Positions 1 through 7,443 of a stretch of 64,000 nucleotides of DNA are shown one piece after another. Location of the stretch: the NCBI GenBank assembly GCA_964503475.1, contig CAZCZU010000007.1, positions 1 through 64,000 of the forward strand, given 5' to 3'. Origin of the DNA: CAZCZU01 sp964503475 (GTDB lineage: Bacteria > Pseudomonadota > Zetaproteobacteria > Mariprofundales > Mariprofundaceae). Both the position numbers and the translations under genes were made by a program. Below the pieces are notes generated by a model. The model was not told the origin of the DNA. It saw only the letters and a program-made list of their open reading frames with translations, and did no database searches. Every line of letters starts with the position of its first letter. Within the stretch, counting starts at the first letter, position 1.

Positions 1-94
1 AGCAGGTGGCCATCCACCTCATATGAATTTACAGCAGTATAGGGACTCAACCAATATGTTATGCCGGCGCTTGTGGTCATTTATAGGAGAAATA

Positions 95-760
95 ATGATG
101 AGATTTGCGAAGATGATTTCAATATCGGCCTTCAGTTTAATCTGTTGCGCATGTGTACCCTCAATCAATATGAAGGAGGCACAAATCCATTACCAAGCTG
201 CCCTAAATTTTGATGTTCAGGGAGATTATGTTTCTGCTCGAGAACAGTATTGGAAATCACTTGTCGCTGCCCGTTCAGCTGGTGCTGAGCCTGAAGTGAT
301 TTCGATGCTCTCCTATGAATTCGGCAGAGTCACAGGTTATACGTGCCACTTGGATGAATCGGAAAAGTACCTTTTAGAAGCTCTGCAAATGGAAGAGAAC
401 CTTCCCCATAGAAATGGCCGCAACATAACTATTCGCCTTTTTGAGCTTGCACGGCTTACATATGATCAGAAGCGTTATAAAGATGCCGCCAGTTACTATT
501 CAAAGGCCCTGCAGGAGGCGGAAAGAAACGGCAGCATCAAGTTAAACCCAATAGCTTTTGCGAACGCCTATGAAGAATGTGCAGTTGCTCTTTCGCAGTG
601 TGGAGATAGTGGTTCCGCACAAGAGGCCCTCCAAAAAGCCCAAGGCTTGCGAGCTGCATATCCTGGGCGCACTGCAAAGTTCAAGCCCGTTCGCTATAAG
701 TGCACAACTCACCCAGCCCTTCAGATGCCGCCGTTCCGCGGCTTATCCACCTATGGATAA
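95..760 (+). CDS. TPR-containing lipoprotein, function unknown
   Basis: Encodes 221 residues. I start it at the ATG at 95 because a good ribosome binding site (TAGGAGA) sits just upstream; an upstream ATG at 23 lacks one. The N-terminus is a short basic stretch, a hydrophobic core and a cysteine-rich lipobox-like end (ICCAC), so it is probably a lipoprotein. The rest is helical with alternating small and aromatic residues in the TPR pattern (for example YQAALNFDVQGDY, then RLTYDQKRYKDAASYYSKAL), suggesting three to four TPR units for protein-protein contact. The base composition is visibly more AT-rich than the next genes, which hints at transfer. No specific function can be given. Confidence 0.75.
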   Translation: MMRFAKMISISAFSLICCACVPSINMKEAQIHYQAALNFDVQGDYVSAREQYWKSLVAARSAGAEPEVISMLSYEFGRVTGYTCHLDESEKYLLEALQMEENLPHRNGRNITIRLFELARLTYDQKRYKDAASYYSKALQEAERNGSIKLNPIAFANAYEECAVALSQCGDSGSAQEALQKAQGLRAAYPGRTAKFKPVRYKCTTHPALQMPPFRGLSTYG

Positions 761-882
761 TTGAAAGCCCATTTTTGGCTGATACCGGGCGGCCAGAGAA
801 ATGACTGCTTCCGGCCAAGTGTATTGACATCAACCTTATCGACGACTTGGTTAAAAGGTAACAAGGATACAGGAGAGGTTAT

Positions 883-909
883 ATGGCTACTTGTCCGGGA
901 GAGCATTGA
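883..909 (+). other. eight-codon leader ORF abutting the rhombosortase start
   Basis: ATG at 883 follows a strong AGGAGAGG site and encodes MATCPGEH before a TGA at 907-909. The rhombosortase reading frame continues in the same frame from a TTG at 910 with its own GGGAGAG site at 897-903. Either this is a translated leader coupled to the gene, or a nonsense mutation has moved the start. Both readings are inference. Confidence 0.4.
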
Positions 910-1473
910 TTGCCTGCCATCGCAGTTGCCCTGCTCTGCCTGCTGGTCTGGCTGTTGCCGCCGGACTGGGTGGCGGATTTGATCTATCGTCGCAGTGCGA
1001 TCGAGGCGGGGGAGTGGTGGCGCTTGTGGACAGCTCACCTGACCCATTACAGCTGGGGCCATCTTCTGGTGGATGGTGGCACCATCGCCGGCCTGGGCTG
1101 GCTGCTGCAGCGGCGGATGTCGCCCTGGTTGCTTGGTGTCGCGCTGGTGGTTGCCATGCCGTTGATCTCGGCCGTGCTGTACATCGGTTCGCCACTGATT
1201 AGCGAGTATCGCGGCTCCTCGGCCATTGCGGCTATGCTCTGGGTGCTCGTGGCGGTGCAATTGCTGAAAGAGCTCCCCTGGGTCGGAGGCGGGCTGCTGC
1301 TTCTGCTGGCTGCGAGGATTGGCGGCGATGCTCTGGGGATCAGCGACCTGTTTACCTCTCTTCCTCCCGGAGTGTTTGTGGCATGGCAGGCGCATCTGGC
1401 CGGAGCTGTCGCCGGCATGATTGTGGCACCTCTGGCCTTTATATTTCCGTATAAGCTAAAAAAGCGGAGCTGA
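910..1473 (+). CDS. rrtA: rhombosortase (rhomboid-family intramembrane serine protease)
   Basis: A 187-residue polytopic membrane protein of the rhomboid superfamily. The N-terminal WWRLWTAHLTHYSWGHLLVD motif is typical of the rhombosortase branch. The probable catalytic serine lies in YRGSSAI (about residue 99-104) and the catalytic histidine in WQAHLAGAVAG near the C-terminus. Rhombosortases process proteins carrying a C-terminal GlyGly-CTERM tail; I see no such tail in this window, so its substrates must lie elsewhere. The start is TTG at 910, directly after the stop of an eight-codon leader in the same frame. The last codons overlap the terminator stem serving the convergent transporter gene. 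Confidence 0.8.
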   Translation: MPAIAVALLCLLVWLLPPDWVADLIYRRSAIEAGEWWRLWTAHLTHYSWGHLLVDGGTIAGLGWLLQRRMSPWLLGVALVVAMPLISAVLYIGSPLISEYRGSSAIAAMLWVLVAVQLLKELPWVGGGLLLLLAARIGGDALGISDLFTSLPPGVFVAWQAHLAGAVAGMIVAPLAFIFPYKLKKRS

Positions 1474-1494
1474 AGGAATGCTTCAGCCCCGCCT
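1458..1494 (-). terminator. rho-independent terminator of the DMT transporter gene
   Basis: Read on the minus strand, a GC-rich stem (GCGGGGCTGAAG with CTTCAGCTCCGC, five-base loop) is followed by six T. It lies just after the stop of the minus-strand transporter and overlaps the end of the convergent rhombosortase gene. Confidence 0.85.
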
Positions 1495-1496
1495 TG

Positions 1497-2384
1497 TTAC
1501 TCCCGCAGCCCGCGCAGGCGCGGCAGCCGGTCGCCGAGTTCGAACAGGGCCAGGCCTGAGAGAATCAGCAATGCGCCGGTGATGATCTGGGTCGTAATCA
1601 CCTCGCCATTGAGCAGGCTGCCCAGCGTCAGGGCCATCACCGGTGCCACCAGCGTGATCAGGGCCACCTTGGTTGCCTGCACATGCCGCAATACATGGAA
1701 GTAGAGGGCAAAGCCGATCACCGAGCCGAACAGGGCCAGGTAGCCGATGGAGCCGATGGTGCGGGCCGAGGCCGTTGCGGGCAGCGGTTCACCGATCAGC
1801 AGCCAGGTGAGCAGATAGAGCGGTGCAGCCAGGGTCAGGCCGCCACTGGCCAGTACGATGGCCGGCACATCGGCATTCAGGCGCTTCAGCCATACGCCGG
1901 AGGCGGAGTGGATGGTGGCGCCGAGCAGCACACCGCCGACCCCCAGGGCCGCATAGTGGCTGAGCTCCATGCTGCTGCCGAAGATCACGGCCAGCCCGGC
2001 CAGCCCTAAGGCCATGCCGCCGATGCGTGGAGCGTTCAGACGCTCGTTCTTCAGCCAGATGCCGGCCATCAGGCCGGTGATGACCGGTGTGAGGCCGAAA
2101 ATCAGCGAAATCCAGCCGGAGGGAATATACTGGGCTGCCCAGTAGATCGACAGCATGCCGCCATAGATACCCAGCCCACTGACCATGTAGGCGAGCAGTG
2201 CACGACGATGCCAGCGCATGCCCAGGCCCAGCAGGGCGGTGACGATCAGGGCCAGCACGGCGCCGATGATCATGCGGCTGGTGACGCCGAACAGGAAGCC
2301 GACCTCCTGGCTGCTCCACAGGATGGCCAGCGGGGTGGTACTCCAGATCATGATGACACCGATATAGGCAAACGGCACCGACAT
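1497..2384 (-). CDS. EamA/DMT-family permease
   Basis: Encodes 295 residues with about ten hydrophobic segments arranged as two EamA repeats, the normal size for this family of inner-membrane metabolite exporters. Each half ends in a glycine/alanine-rich helix, and the second half carries the usual pattern in which a GLALFELGD segment follows the last helix. The start ATG is preceded by GAGGAGATAAAC, a good ribosome binding site. It is transcribed alone and ends in a clear terminator. The substrate cannot be predicted from sequence; family members move amino acids, nucleotides or drugs. Confidence 0.85.
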   Translation of the reverse strand: MSVPFAYIGVIMIWSTTPLAILWSSQEVGFLFGVTSRMIIGAVLALIVTALLGLGMRWHRRALLAYMVSGLGIYGGMLSIYWAAQYIPSGWISLIFGLTPVITGLMAGIWLKNERLNAPRIGGMALGLAGLAVIFGSSMELSHYAALGVGGVLLGATIHSASGVWLKRLNADVPAIVLASGGLTLAAPLYLLTWLLIGEPLPATASARTIGSIGYLALFGSVIGFALYFHVLRHVQATKVALITLVAPVMALTLGSLLNGEVITTQIITGALLILSGLALFELGDRLPRLRGLRE

Positions 2385-2426
2385 TGTTTATCTCCTCTGT
2401 TGTGAATGGGACCTTGCGGTCAGAGC

Positions 2427-2461
2427 AAAAAAAAGGCCACGGATGGTCTGCATCCGTGGCC
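2427..2461 (-). terminator. strong rho-independent terminator of a minus-strand RNA
   Basis: On the minus strand an 11-bp perfect stem (GGCCACGGATG with CATCCGTGGCC, five-base loop) is followed by eight T. It lies upstream of the transporter gene start, so it must end a different transcript, the candidate RNA that begins near 2589. Confidence 0.9.
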
Positions 2462-2589
2462 GTTCCAGGTTGGGTGGCGTTCAACTCTACGCCAGGTTCG
2501 GAACCCCACGGCACACGGGCAGTAGTCGGCGGACCACCGGCCAGCCGATCGGACGTACCACGATTGCGTGTGCGATTCCCTGTTTCATG
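2427..2589 (-). ncRNA. candidate structured small RNA, about 160 nt
   Basis: No protein gene lies between 2384 and 2705, yet the minus strand has a promoter-like pair at 2623-2595, a GC-rich start region and a strong terminator at 2461-2427. The RNA folds into a rod: plus-strand GCACACG (2511-2517) pairs with CGTGTGC (2567-2573), the flanking GGAA (2500-2503) pairs with TTCC (2576-2579), and an apical TCGGC/GCCGA hairpin (2526-2548) sits beyond an asymmetric internal bubble. A second hairpin (GGCGT/ACGCC at 2477-2494) follows. The long irregular hairpin with a central bubble and the length recall 6S RNA, but I could not recognise a conserved 6S primary motif. SRP RNA is excluded by the absence of its conserved apical loop. 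Confidence 0.5.
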
Positions 2590-2594
2590 GCGCG

Positions 2595-2623
2595 AAGCAT
2601 CGACCGTTACGTTTCAAAGTCAA
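2595..2623 (-). promoter_or_regulatory. candidate promoter of the small RNA
   Basis: Read on the minus strand, TTGACT (2623-2618) is followed after 16-17 bases by GATGCT/ATGCTT and then a GC-rich discriminator (TCGCGCC), as is common at stable-RNA promoters. The -10 is imperfect. Confidence 0.4.
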
Positions 2624-2704
2624 CTCAGGCGACAGGGTAAGCTGCGGCAAAGCGGCACACACGCTTCGGTTGACGCAGGATGAGGCGCTTAGCAGCCTGC
2701 CGCC

Positions 2705-4045
2705 ATGAAGCATGCAACCGACTCCCCGACCATCGGATTCATCAGCCTCGGCTGCCCCAAGGCGACCGTCGATTCCGAACGTATCCTGACCCAGATGAAG
2801 GTGGAGGGTTATACCTTCACCGACGATTATCACGAGGCCGGGGTGATCGTGGTCAACACCTGCGGTTTTATCGAATCGGCCGTGGAGGAATCCCTGGCCG
2901 CCATTGGCGATGCCCTGCACGCCAATGGTCGCGTGATCGTCACCGGTTGCCTGGGCGGAAGCAATGCCGACAAGGTGCTTGAGCGCCATCCCGAGGTGCT
3001 GGCCATTACCGGCCCGCACGACTATGAGGCGGTGATGGAGGTGGTGCACCGACATCTGCCGCCGCCCAGCCGCAATGCCCATCTCGATCTGCTGCCTGCA
3101 TCGGGCGTGAAGCTGACACCGCGCCACTACGCCTACCTGAAGATCTCGGAAGGGTGCAACCACAGCTACTCTTTCTGCATCATTCCGGATATCCGAGGCA
3201 AGCTGGTGTCGCGCCCGATCGGCGATGTGGTGCGTGAGGCCAAACGACTGGTCGATGACGGTGTGCAGGAGCTTCTGGTCATCTCGCAGGATACTTCCGC
3301 CTACGGCGTGGACCTGAAATACCGTACCGATTTTATTGATGGTCGCCCGGTGAAGACGCGCATGCGGGAGCTGGCCGAGGAACTGGGCAAGCTGGGGGTA
3401 TGGGTGCGTATGCACTACGTCTATCCCTATCCGCATGTTGATGAGCTGATCCCGATGATGCGCGATGGCCTGATTCTGCCCTATCTTGATGTGCCGTTGC
3501 AGCATGCCTCTCCATCCATTCTGGCGGCGATGAAACGACCGGGAAGCCACGAGCAGATGCTGGAGCGGATCAACAGGTGGCGCGACATCTGTCCGGAAAT
3601 CGTGCTGCGCTCGACCTTTATCGTCGGTTTTCCCGGCGAGACGGACAAGGAGTTCAACGAACTGCTCGATTTTGTGCGCGAGGCGAAACTCGACCGGGTC
3701 GGCTGTTTTGCCTATTCCGATGTCGATGGCGCCGCAGCCAACCTGTTGCCGGGCCACGTTTCGGAGGCCGAGAAAGAGGCTCGCCTGGAGGCCTTTATGC
3801 AGGTGCAGGCCGAGATCAGTGCCGAGAAGCTCGAACAGCGGTTGGGCGATGAGATGATGGTGCTGATCGACGAAGTGACCGAGGAGGGGGCCATCGGGCG
3901 CACCTATGCCGATGCGCCGGAGGTGGACGGAATCGTGCATCTGGCCGGAGCCGTGTCGTTGGAGCCGGGGCAGAAGGTGTGGGCCGAGATCACCGCATCG
4001 GACGAGTACGATCTCTACGGCGAGGCGGTCGAGATCGCTTCGTGA
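2705..4045 (+). CDS. rimO: ribosomal protein S12 methylthiotransferase RimO, radical-SAM cysteine altered
   Basis: Encodes 446 residues, the usual RimO length. RimO adds a methylthio group to a conserved aspartate of ribosomal protein S12. The order is the N-terminal methylthiotransferase domain with its three cluster cysteines (C17 in SLGCPKA, C53 in NTCGF, C82 in TGCLGG), a central radical-SAM barrel, and a C-terminal TRAM-like domain. The radical-SAM motif should be CxxxCxxC; here it reads C151-NHS-Y155-SF-C158. The middle cysteine is tyrosine because codon 3167-3169 is TAC rather than TGC. Without it the SAM-binding 4Fe-4S cluster should not form normally, so activity is doubtful although the rest of the gene is intact. 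A sequencing error is the simplest alternative. Confidence 0.93.
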   Translation: MKHATDSPTIGFISLGCPKATVDSERILTQMKVEGYTFTDDYHEAGVIVVNTCGFIESAVEESLAAIGDALHANGRVIVTGCLGGSNADKVLERHPEVLAITGPHDYEAVMEVVHRHLPPPSRNAHLDLLPASGVKLTPRHYAYLKISEGCNHSYSFCIIPDIRGKLVSRPIGDVVREAKRLVDDGVQELLVISQDTSAYGVDLKYRTDFIDGRPVKTRMRELAEELGKLGVWVRMHYVYPYPHVDELIPMMRDGLILPYLDVPLQHASPSILAAMKRPGSHEQMLERINRWRDICPEIVLRSTFIVGFPGETDKEFNELLDFVREAKLDRVGCFAYSDVDGAAANLLPGHVSEAEKEARLEAFMQVQAEISAEKLEQRLGDEMMVLIDEVTEEGAIGRTYADAPEVDGIVHLAGAVSLEPGQKVWAEITASDEYDLYGEAVEIAS

Positions 4046-4083
4046 GTCGATGCTGATTTGTATGGTTTCAGCGAGGAGGGGTT

Positions 4084-4524
4084 ATGAGTGATCCATTTAT
4101 GCAGGCGGCCATCGAAGAGGCGCGCCGGGGCTTTGAAGAGGGCGGAATCCCGATCGGAGCGGTACTGGTGTACAAGGGCGAGATCATCGGCCGCGGTCAC
4201 AATCGCCGTGTGCAGAAGGGGAGTGCCATACTGCACGGTGAAATGGATGCCCTGGAGCGGGCCGGACGCCTGCCGGCCGCGATCTACCGCGAATGCACCC
4301 TCTACACCACGCTCTCTCCCTGTTCCATGTGCTCCGGCGCTATCCTGCTCTACGGTATTCCGAAGGTGGTGATCGGCGAGAACAAGACCTTTATGGGCGA
4401 AGAGGCCTGGCTTACCTCGCGCGGCGTGAGCCTCGACGTGCGCCAGGATGCCGAGTGCATCGCCCTGATGGAGCGCATGATCGCGGAGCGCCCGGACCTG
4501 TGGAACGAGGATATTGGCGTCTGA
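4084..4524 (+). CDS. yeast-type cytosine deaminase (FCY1-like)
   Basis: Encodes 146 residues of the cytidine/deoxycytidylate deaminase superfamily. Zinc is bound by H51 (HGE, with catalytic E53) and by C80 and C83 (SPCSMC). The match is specifically to the fungal FCY1-like cytosine deaminase: GGIPIGAVLV near the start, GRGHNRRVQKGSA before the HGE, TLYTTLSPC, YGIP, VIGEN, and a C-terminal ERPDLWNEDIG all follow that enzyme in order. It would convert cytosine to uracil for pyrimidine salvage. A GAGGAGG site precedes the ATG. It lies 38 bases after rimO on the same strand and may share its transcript. Confidence 0.85.
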   Translation: MSDPFMQAAIEEARRGFEEGGIPIGAVLVYKGEIIGRGHNRRVQKGSAILHGEMDALERAGRLPAAIYRECTLYTTLSPCSMCSGAILLYGIPKVVIGENKTFMGEEAWLTSRGVSLDVRQDAECIALMERMIAERPDLWNEDIGV

Positions 4525-4651
4525 TTATCCTTCTTGTCCGCAGAAACATGGATTAATCCGGAGGCTCCACGCGTGTTATTGTGTGTGAGACGATGCTGCG
4601 TTTTGCCCTTACGTGCTGATACTTGCCAGGTTAGCAAATATTAGCCTCGAT

Positions 4652-5689
4652 CTAGCTGTGATTCTTCACCGTCGGCGGTGTGATGTTGCCGGAGGCCTGC
4701 ATGTCGATCGCTTCCGGATGGGCGCGGTAGTGGGCGCGCACCACTTCGGCCAGGCGTTGTTTGGTCGCCTCGTCGATTTCGACAGGGGCCTGCGGAGGCA
4801 GTACATCGATCAATCCCTGCAGCAGGGCATCCTGCGGCGGTGTCATCCGCTCCACCCATGAGGAGAGCAGCCCCGGATCGACCATGGCCGGCAGCGAACC
4901 CATGATGCCGACATCGTTCTGGTCATGCACCAGCAGTCCCGTGGTGGTACCGCGGTCCAGCGTCAGTACCTGGAAAAAGTAGAGGCTATGGTAGGCCAGC
5001 TGGCGGGCACGTTCCTCGGCCGTCGGTTCGCCGGCTCGTTGCAGGGCATCGCCGAGAATGGCGACATAGCTGTCGATCGCCGCTTCACCCACCGCTTTAG
5101 CCAGGGCGTAATCGGCCTCCGCATCGCCAGAGTTGTAGTTCTCCAGATAGAAGTGGGCCACGCCGCGATGGCGCTCCAGTACCGGGATGTAGAAGTAGCG
5201 TTCGCCCTGCGCTTTCGCCTCCTCGAACCGGGCCGGGGCAGCGGCTTTCAGGGCCTCGAAAAAGCGGGCCGTGTCCTCGTCCACAGGGTTGGAGGGGTTC
5301 AGGTCCGCCATCATGCGCCAGTAGCCGTTGCCATCCTTCATCTCGGTCCAGCTGATATGGATGTGCACCGATGGCGCCAGCGGATGGCGGGGATGGATGA
5401 TGGTGGAGATGGCATTGGCCGAGCCGAGCTTTTTCTCCGGCATGTCGTCGTAGTGCACCTGCGAAACATTGACCGAACCGCGCGTGATCATGAGGCCCTC
5501 GCCCGTCTCGAAGCGGGTGCCGCCGCCGTGCCTGCCTTCATCGCGCAGCCACGAGACCGGCGTGAATTTCTGCTCGCAGTCAAGCTCTGCGGACAGATTC
5601 TCCAGCCCGGCAACAAAGCGCTGCTGCAGGCTTTTGACCAGTTCATGGGCGCGTGTGGCGCTGGCGGATGAGGCGGCGGTAGCTGTCAT
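4652..5689 (-). CDS. diverged aerobic coproporphyrinogen III oxidase homologue (HemF-like)
   Basis: Encodes 345 residues from the ATG at 5689, where an AAGGA site precedes it. It follows the HemF fold: FTPVSWLRDEGRHGGGTRFE, then the conserved IIHPRHPLAPSVHIHISW segment holding the first two expected histidines, ADLNPSNP, YFYIP, and a late LDRGTTTGLL segment. HemF oxidatively decarboxylates coproporphyrinogen III in haem synthesis. The stretch that normally reads HRxExRGxGGxFFD is replaced here by ERHRGVAHFYLENY, and the histidine expected after the ADLTP-like motif is absent. It is therefore a family member whose canonical activity is uncertain. It follows a 79-codon gene on the same strand, probably co-transcribed. 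Confidence 0.75.
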   Translation of the reverse strand: MTATAASSASATRAHELVKSLQQRFVAGLENLSAELDCEQKFTPVSWLRDEGRHGGGTRFETGEGLMITRGSVNVSQVHYDDMPEKKLGSANAISTIIHPRHPLAPSVHIHISWTEMKDGNGYWRMMADLNPSNPVDEDTARFFEALKAAAPARFEEAKAQGERYFYIPVLERHRGVAHFYLENYNSGDAEADYALAKAVGEAAIDSYVAILGDALQRAGEPTAEERARQLAYHSLYFFQVLTLDRGTTTGLLVHDQNDVGIMGSLPAMVDPGLLSSWVERMTPPQDALLQGLIDVLPPQAPVEIDEATKQRLAEVVRAHYRAHPEAIDMQASGNITPPTVKNHS

Positions 5690-5767
5690 ATCGGTGAATT
5701 CCTTACGCTGTGAAAATCGGCGGGCAACTATGGTCGCCTGAGCGTGAAGGTTCAACCTCCGCGGCGG

Positions 5768-6007
5768 CTATTCGATGGCCCAGCCGTCGGCCAGCAGGGC
5801 AGCGACCGATTCGTAATGGGTGAAGGTATGGCTCTGGCGTTCGGGGCGCAGGTGCAGCATCCCCTTCTGCAGTTCCGCTTCGTAAATAAAGGCGCGGCTG
5901 CGATCGGTACGTTTGAAAAAGATCTTGCCGTTGCGCTCCAGCCATTTGCCGCTTTCCAGCTGTTCCCGCGTCCTGCGCGTGGCGTATTCGGGCCATTCCT
6001 CTGCCAT
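5768..6007 (-). CDS. small conserved-looking protein, function unknown
   Basis: Encodes 79 residues, with a strong GGAAGGAG site before the ATG. It is soluble and mixed alpha/beta, rich in charged and aromatic residues (GKWLERNGKIFFKRTD; HFT-like HYESVAALLADGW at the C-terminus). No signal peptide, membrane segment or known motif is visible. It is 78 bases upstream of the HemF-like gene on the same strand and divergent from the Fe-S protein gene, so it may share regulation with haem metabolism, which is inference only. Confidence 0.65.
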   Translation of the reverse strand: MAEEWPEYATRRTREQLESGKWLERNGKIFFKRTDRSRAFIYEAELQKGMLHLRPERQSHTFTHYESVAALLADGWAIE

Positions 6008-6083
6008 GATATCTCTCCTTCCTCTGGCGGGTGATGATAGCGTCCGGGATGCGATCCTGCAGGTGACACGTTACATTGGCGCC

Positions 6084-6338
6084 ATGGAACAGAATCCGGA
6101 ACGGCCATTTTCACCCGGCTTTATCGGCGTCTGCCAGGGGCCCCGCTGCGGGGATTACGGCGGCCGGACGCTGCTGGAGGCCCTGCAGGAGCGGGGTGTG
6201 GATGCGATATCCATCGCCTGCCAGAGCCTCTGCCCCTCCTCGCCGGTGGTGAGGCTGGCTGATCGCTGTCTGCATCGGGCTACGGCCGAAAGGGTGCTGG
6301 AGGCAACCGGTCATGATCCGGAAGCAGGGGAGAGTTGA
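6084..6338 (+). CDS. small thioredoxin-like 2Fe-2S ferredoxin-type protein
   Basis: Encodes 84 residues from the ATG at 6084. It has the four-cysteine pattern of thioredoxin-fold 2Fe-2S proteins: GVCQGPRCGDYGG near the N-terminus and ACQSLCPSSPVV in the second half. Members of this fold act as small electron carriers or as the NuoE-like domain of redox enzymes. Longer upstream reading in the same frame overlaps the divergent gene and is unlikely. Its stop is directly followed by the next ATG, so the two genes are translationally coupled. Confidence 0.75.
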   Translation: MEQNPERPFSPGFIGVCQGPRCGDYGGRTLLEALQERGVDAISIACQSLCPSSPVVRLADRCLHRATAERVLEATGHDPEAGES

Positions 6339-6761
6339 ATGACAACTGAAAAACATGCTGCCGATCGCAGCAAGCTGGCCACCATCATCTGGTTTGCGAT
6401 GCTGGCCTCCGGGCCGCTTATTTTTGTGCTGGTCTTCCTGATGCTGAAGGGCAAACACTTTTTTGATCTGACACCGAGCTACGAGCTCGGGTTCCTGATT
6501 GCCGGCCTCGTCTCGGCTGTTGTCAGCCTGCCGGCCATGGCGCATTTCCGGCGTGTTGTCGAGGCGGGTCACTCCGCTTCCGGCAACAGCCACTACTGGC
6601 AGCGGGTCCATGCCGCCATGTTCGCAGGGCATGCTGCGGCAGATCTCCCTTTCCTGATCGGCATGGCCGCCTTTCTGACCGGCGGCTTTCTGCGTACGGC
6701 CGTGCTGTTGCTGCTGCTTTCGCTGGCGTTGAACAGCCGTTTCAGGCCGCCGGCACACTGA
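6339..6761 (+). CDS. small integral membrane protein, function unknown
   Basis: Encodes 140 residues with four predicted membrane helices (around residues 13-36, 48-68, 88-110 and 114-131). The loops contain histidine pairs (HFRRVVEAGHS; HYWQRVHAAMFAGHAAAD) that could bind haem or metal, but this is speculation. The ATG starts immediately after the stop of the Fe-S protein, with no gap, so the pair is likely to be made together. I do not recognise the family. Confidence 0.7.
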   Translation: MTTEKHAADRSKLATIIWFAMLASGPLIFVLVFLMLKGKHFFDLTPSYELGFLIAGLVSAVVSLPAMAHFRRVVEAGHSASGNSHYWQRVHAAMFAGHAAADLPFLIGMAAFLTGGFLRTAVLLLLLSLALNSRFRPPAH

Positions 6762-6776
6762 TTCCACCCCTTCGGG

Positions 6777-7346
6777 CTATTTCGGTACGATGTGGTGTTT
6801 GCCCACCGGGTGAATGCTGGTCGCCTGCGGCCCGTGCTCGTCCTGTTCTGCCTCGAAGCGCACCTCGCTGCCCAGTTCCAGGGCGTCGAAGCCCCCGTCG
6901 AGTACGGCGTTGCGATGGAAGTAGAGCTCGCCGCCATCGGGGGTGCGGATATAGCCGTGGCCCTTTGTCGGCATCAGTGAAACGACCTCTCCGGTAGCGG
7001 GCTGGGGATGTATCTTCACATCCCCACGCTGCCTGCGCTGGTAGTCTTCAAGCTGGCGGTAGGCCGCGTTGAAGGCGTCGCGCAGGGCCACATACGGATC
7101 CTCGTGGGCATGGTTGTCCTGAGGATCGTGGCTGACCACCACCTCGCCCTGCGGCAGGGTAACCGTCAGGTGCACACTGTAGAGCTTGCCCTTGTGGTGA
7201 CGGCGATGCGGTTCGTCGACCACGACATGACAGGCGACGATCTGGTCGTAAAAACGCTCCAGCTTGCCCATCTTCTCTTCAACGGCTTTAGCCAGAGCAT
7301 CGGAGTGTTCCATGTTGCGGAAAGTGACCTGGGGAGTGACTTGCAT
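6777..7346 (-). CDS. HPF/RaiA-type ribosome-associated protein fused to a cold-shock domain
   Basis: Encodes 189 residues from the ATG at 7346, preceded by GGAGG. Residues 1 to about 105 are a sigma-54-modulation/HPF-like domain (QVTFRNMEHSDALAKAVEEK, then HLTVTLPQGEVVVSHDP), which binds the 30S subunit and promotes hibernation or blocks translation. Residues about 125-189 are a cold-shock OB fold (KGHGYIRTPDGGELYFHRNA), which binds single-stranded nucleic acid. The fusion suggests a stress factor that parks ribosomes while contacting RNA. The gene is convergent with the membrane protein gene, with only 15 bases between them. Confidence 0.85.
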   Translation of the reverse strand: MQVTPQVTFRNMEHSDALAKAVEEKMGKLERFYDQIVACHVVVDEPHRRHHKGKLYSVHLTVTLPQGEVVVSHDPQDNHAHEDPYVALRDAFNAAYRQLEDYQRRQRGDVKIHPQPATGEVVSLMPTKGHGYIRTPDGGELYFHRNAVLDGGFDALELGSEVRFEAEQDEHGPQATSIHPVGKHHIVPK

Positions 7347-7443
7347 ATACCTGATCCTCCATGACGGGGCCGGCGGCAGGCCGTCAACCAGCCCTCTATC
7401 CCGAGTATAGCGCAATTGCCGCCTGTCGGTAGCGGTATGGACC

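Noticed and set aside
743..760. TTATCCA-CCTA-TGGATAA palindrome resembling two inverted DnaA boxes
   Set aside because: It overlaps the stop of the TPR gene, neither half fits the consensus fully, and a 7-bp palindrome like this occurs by chance.
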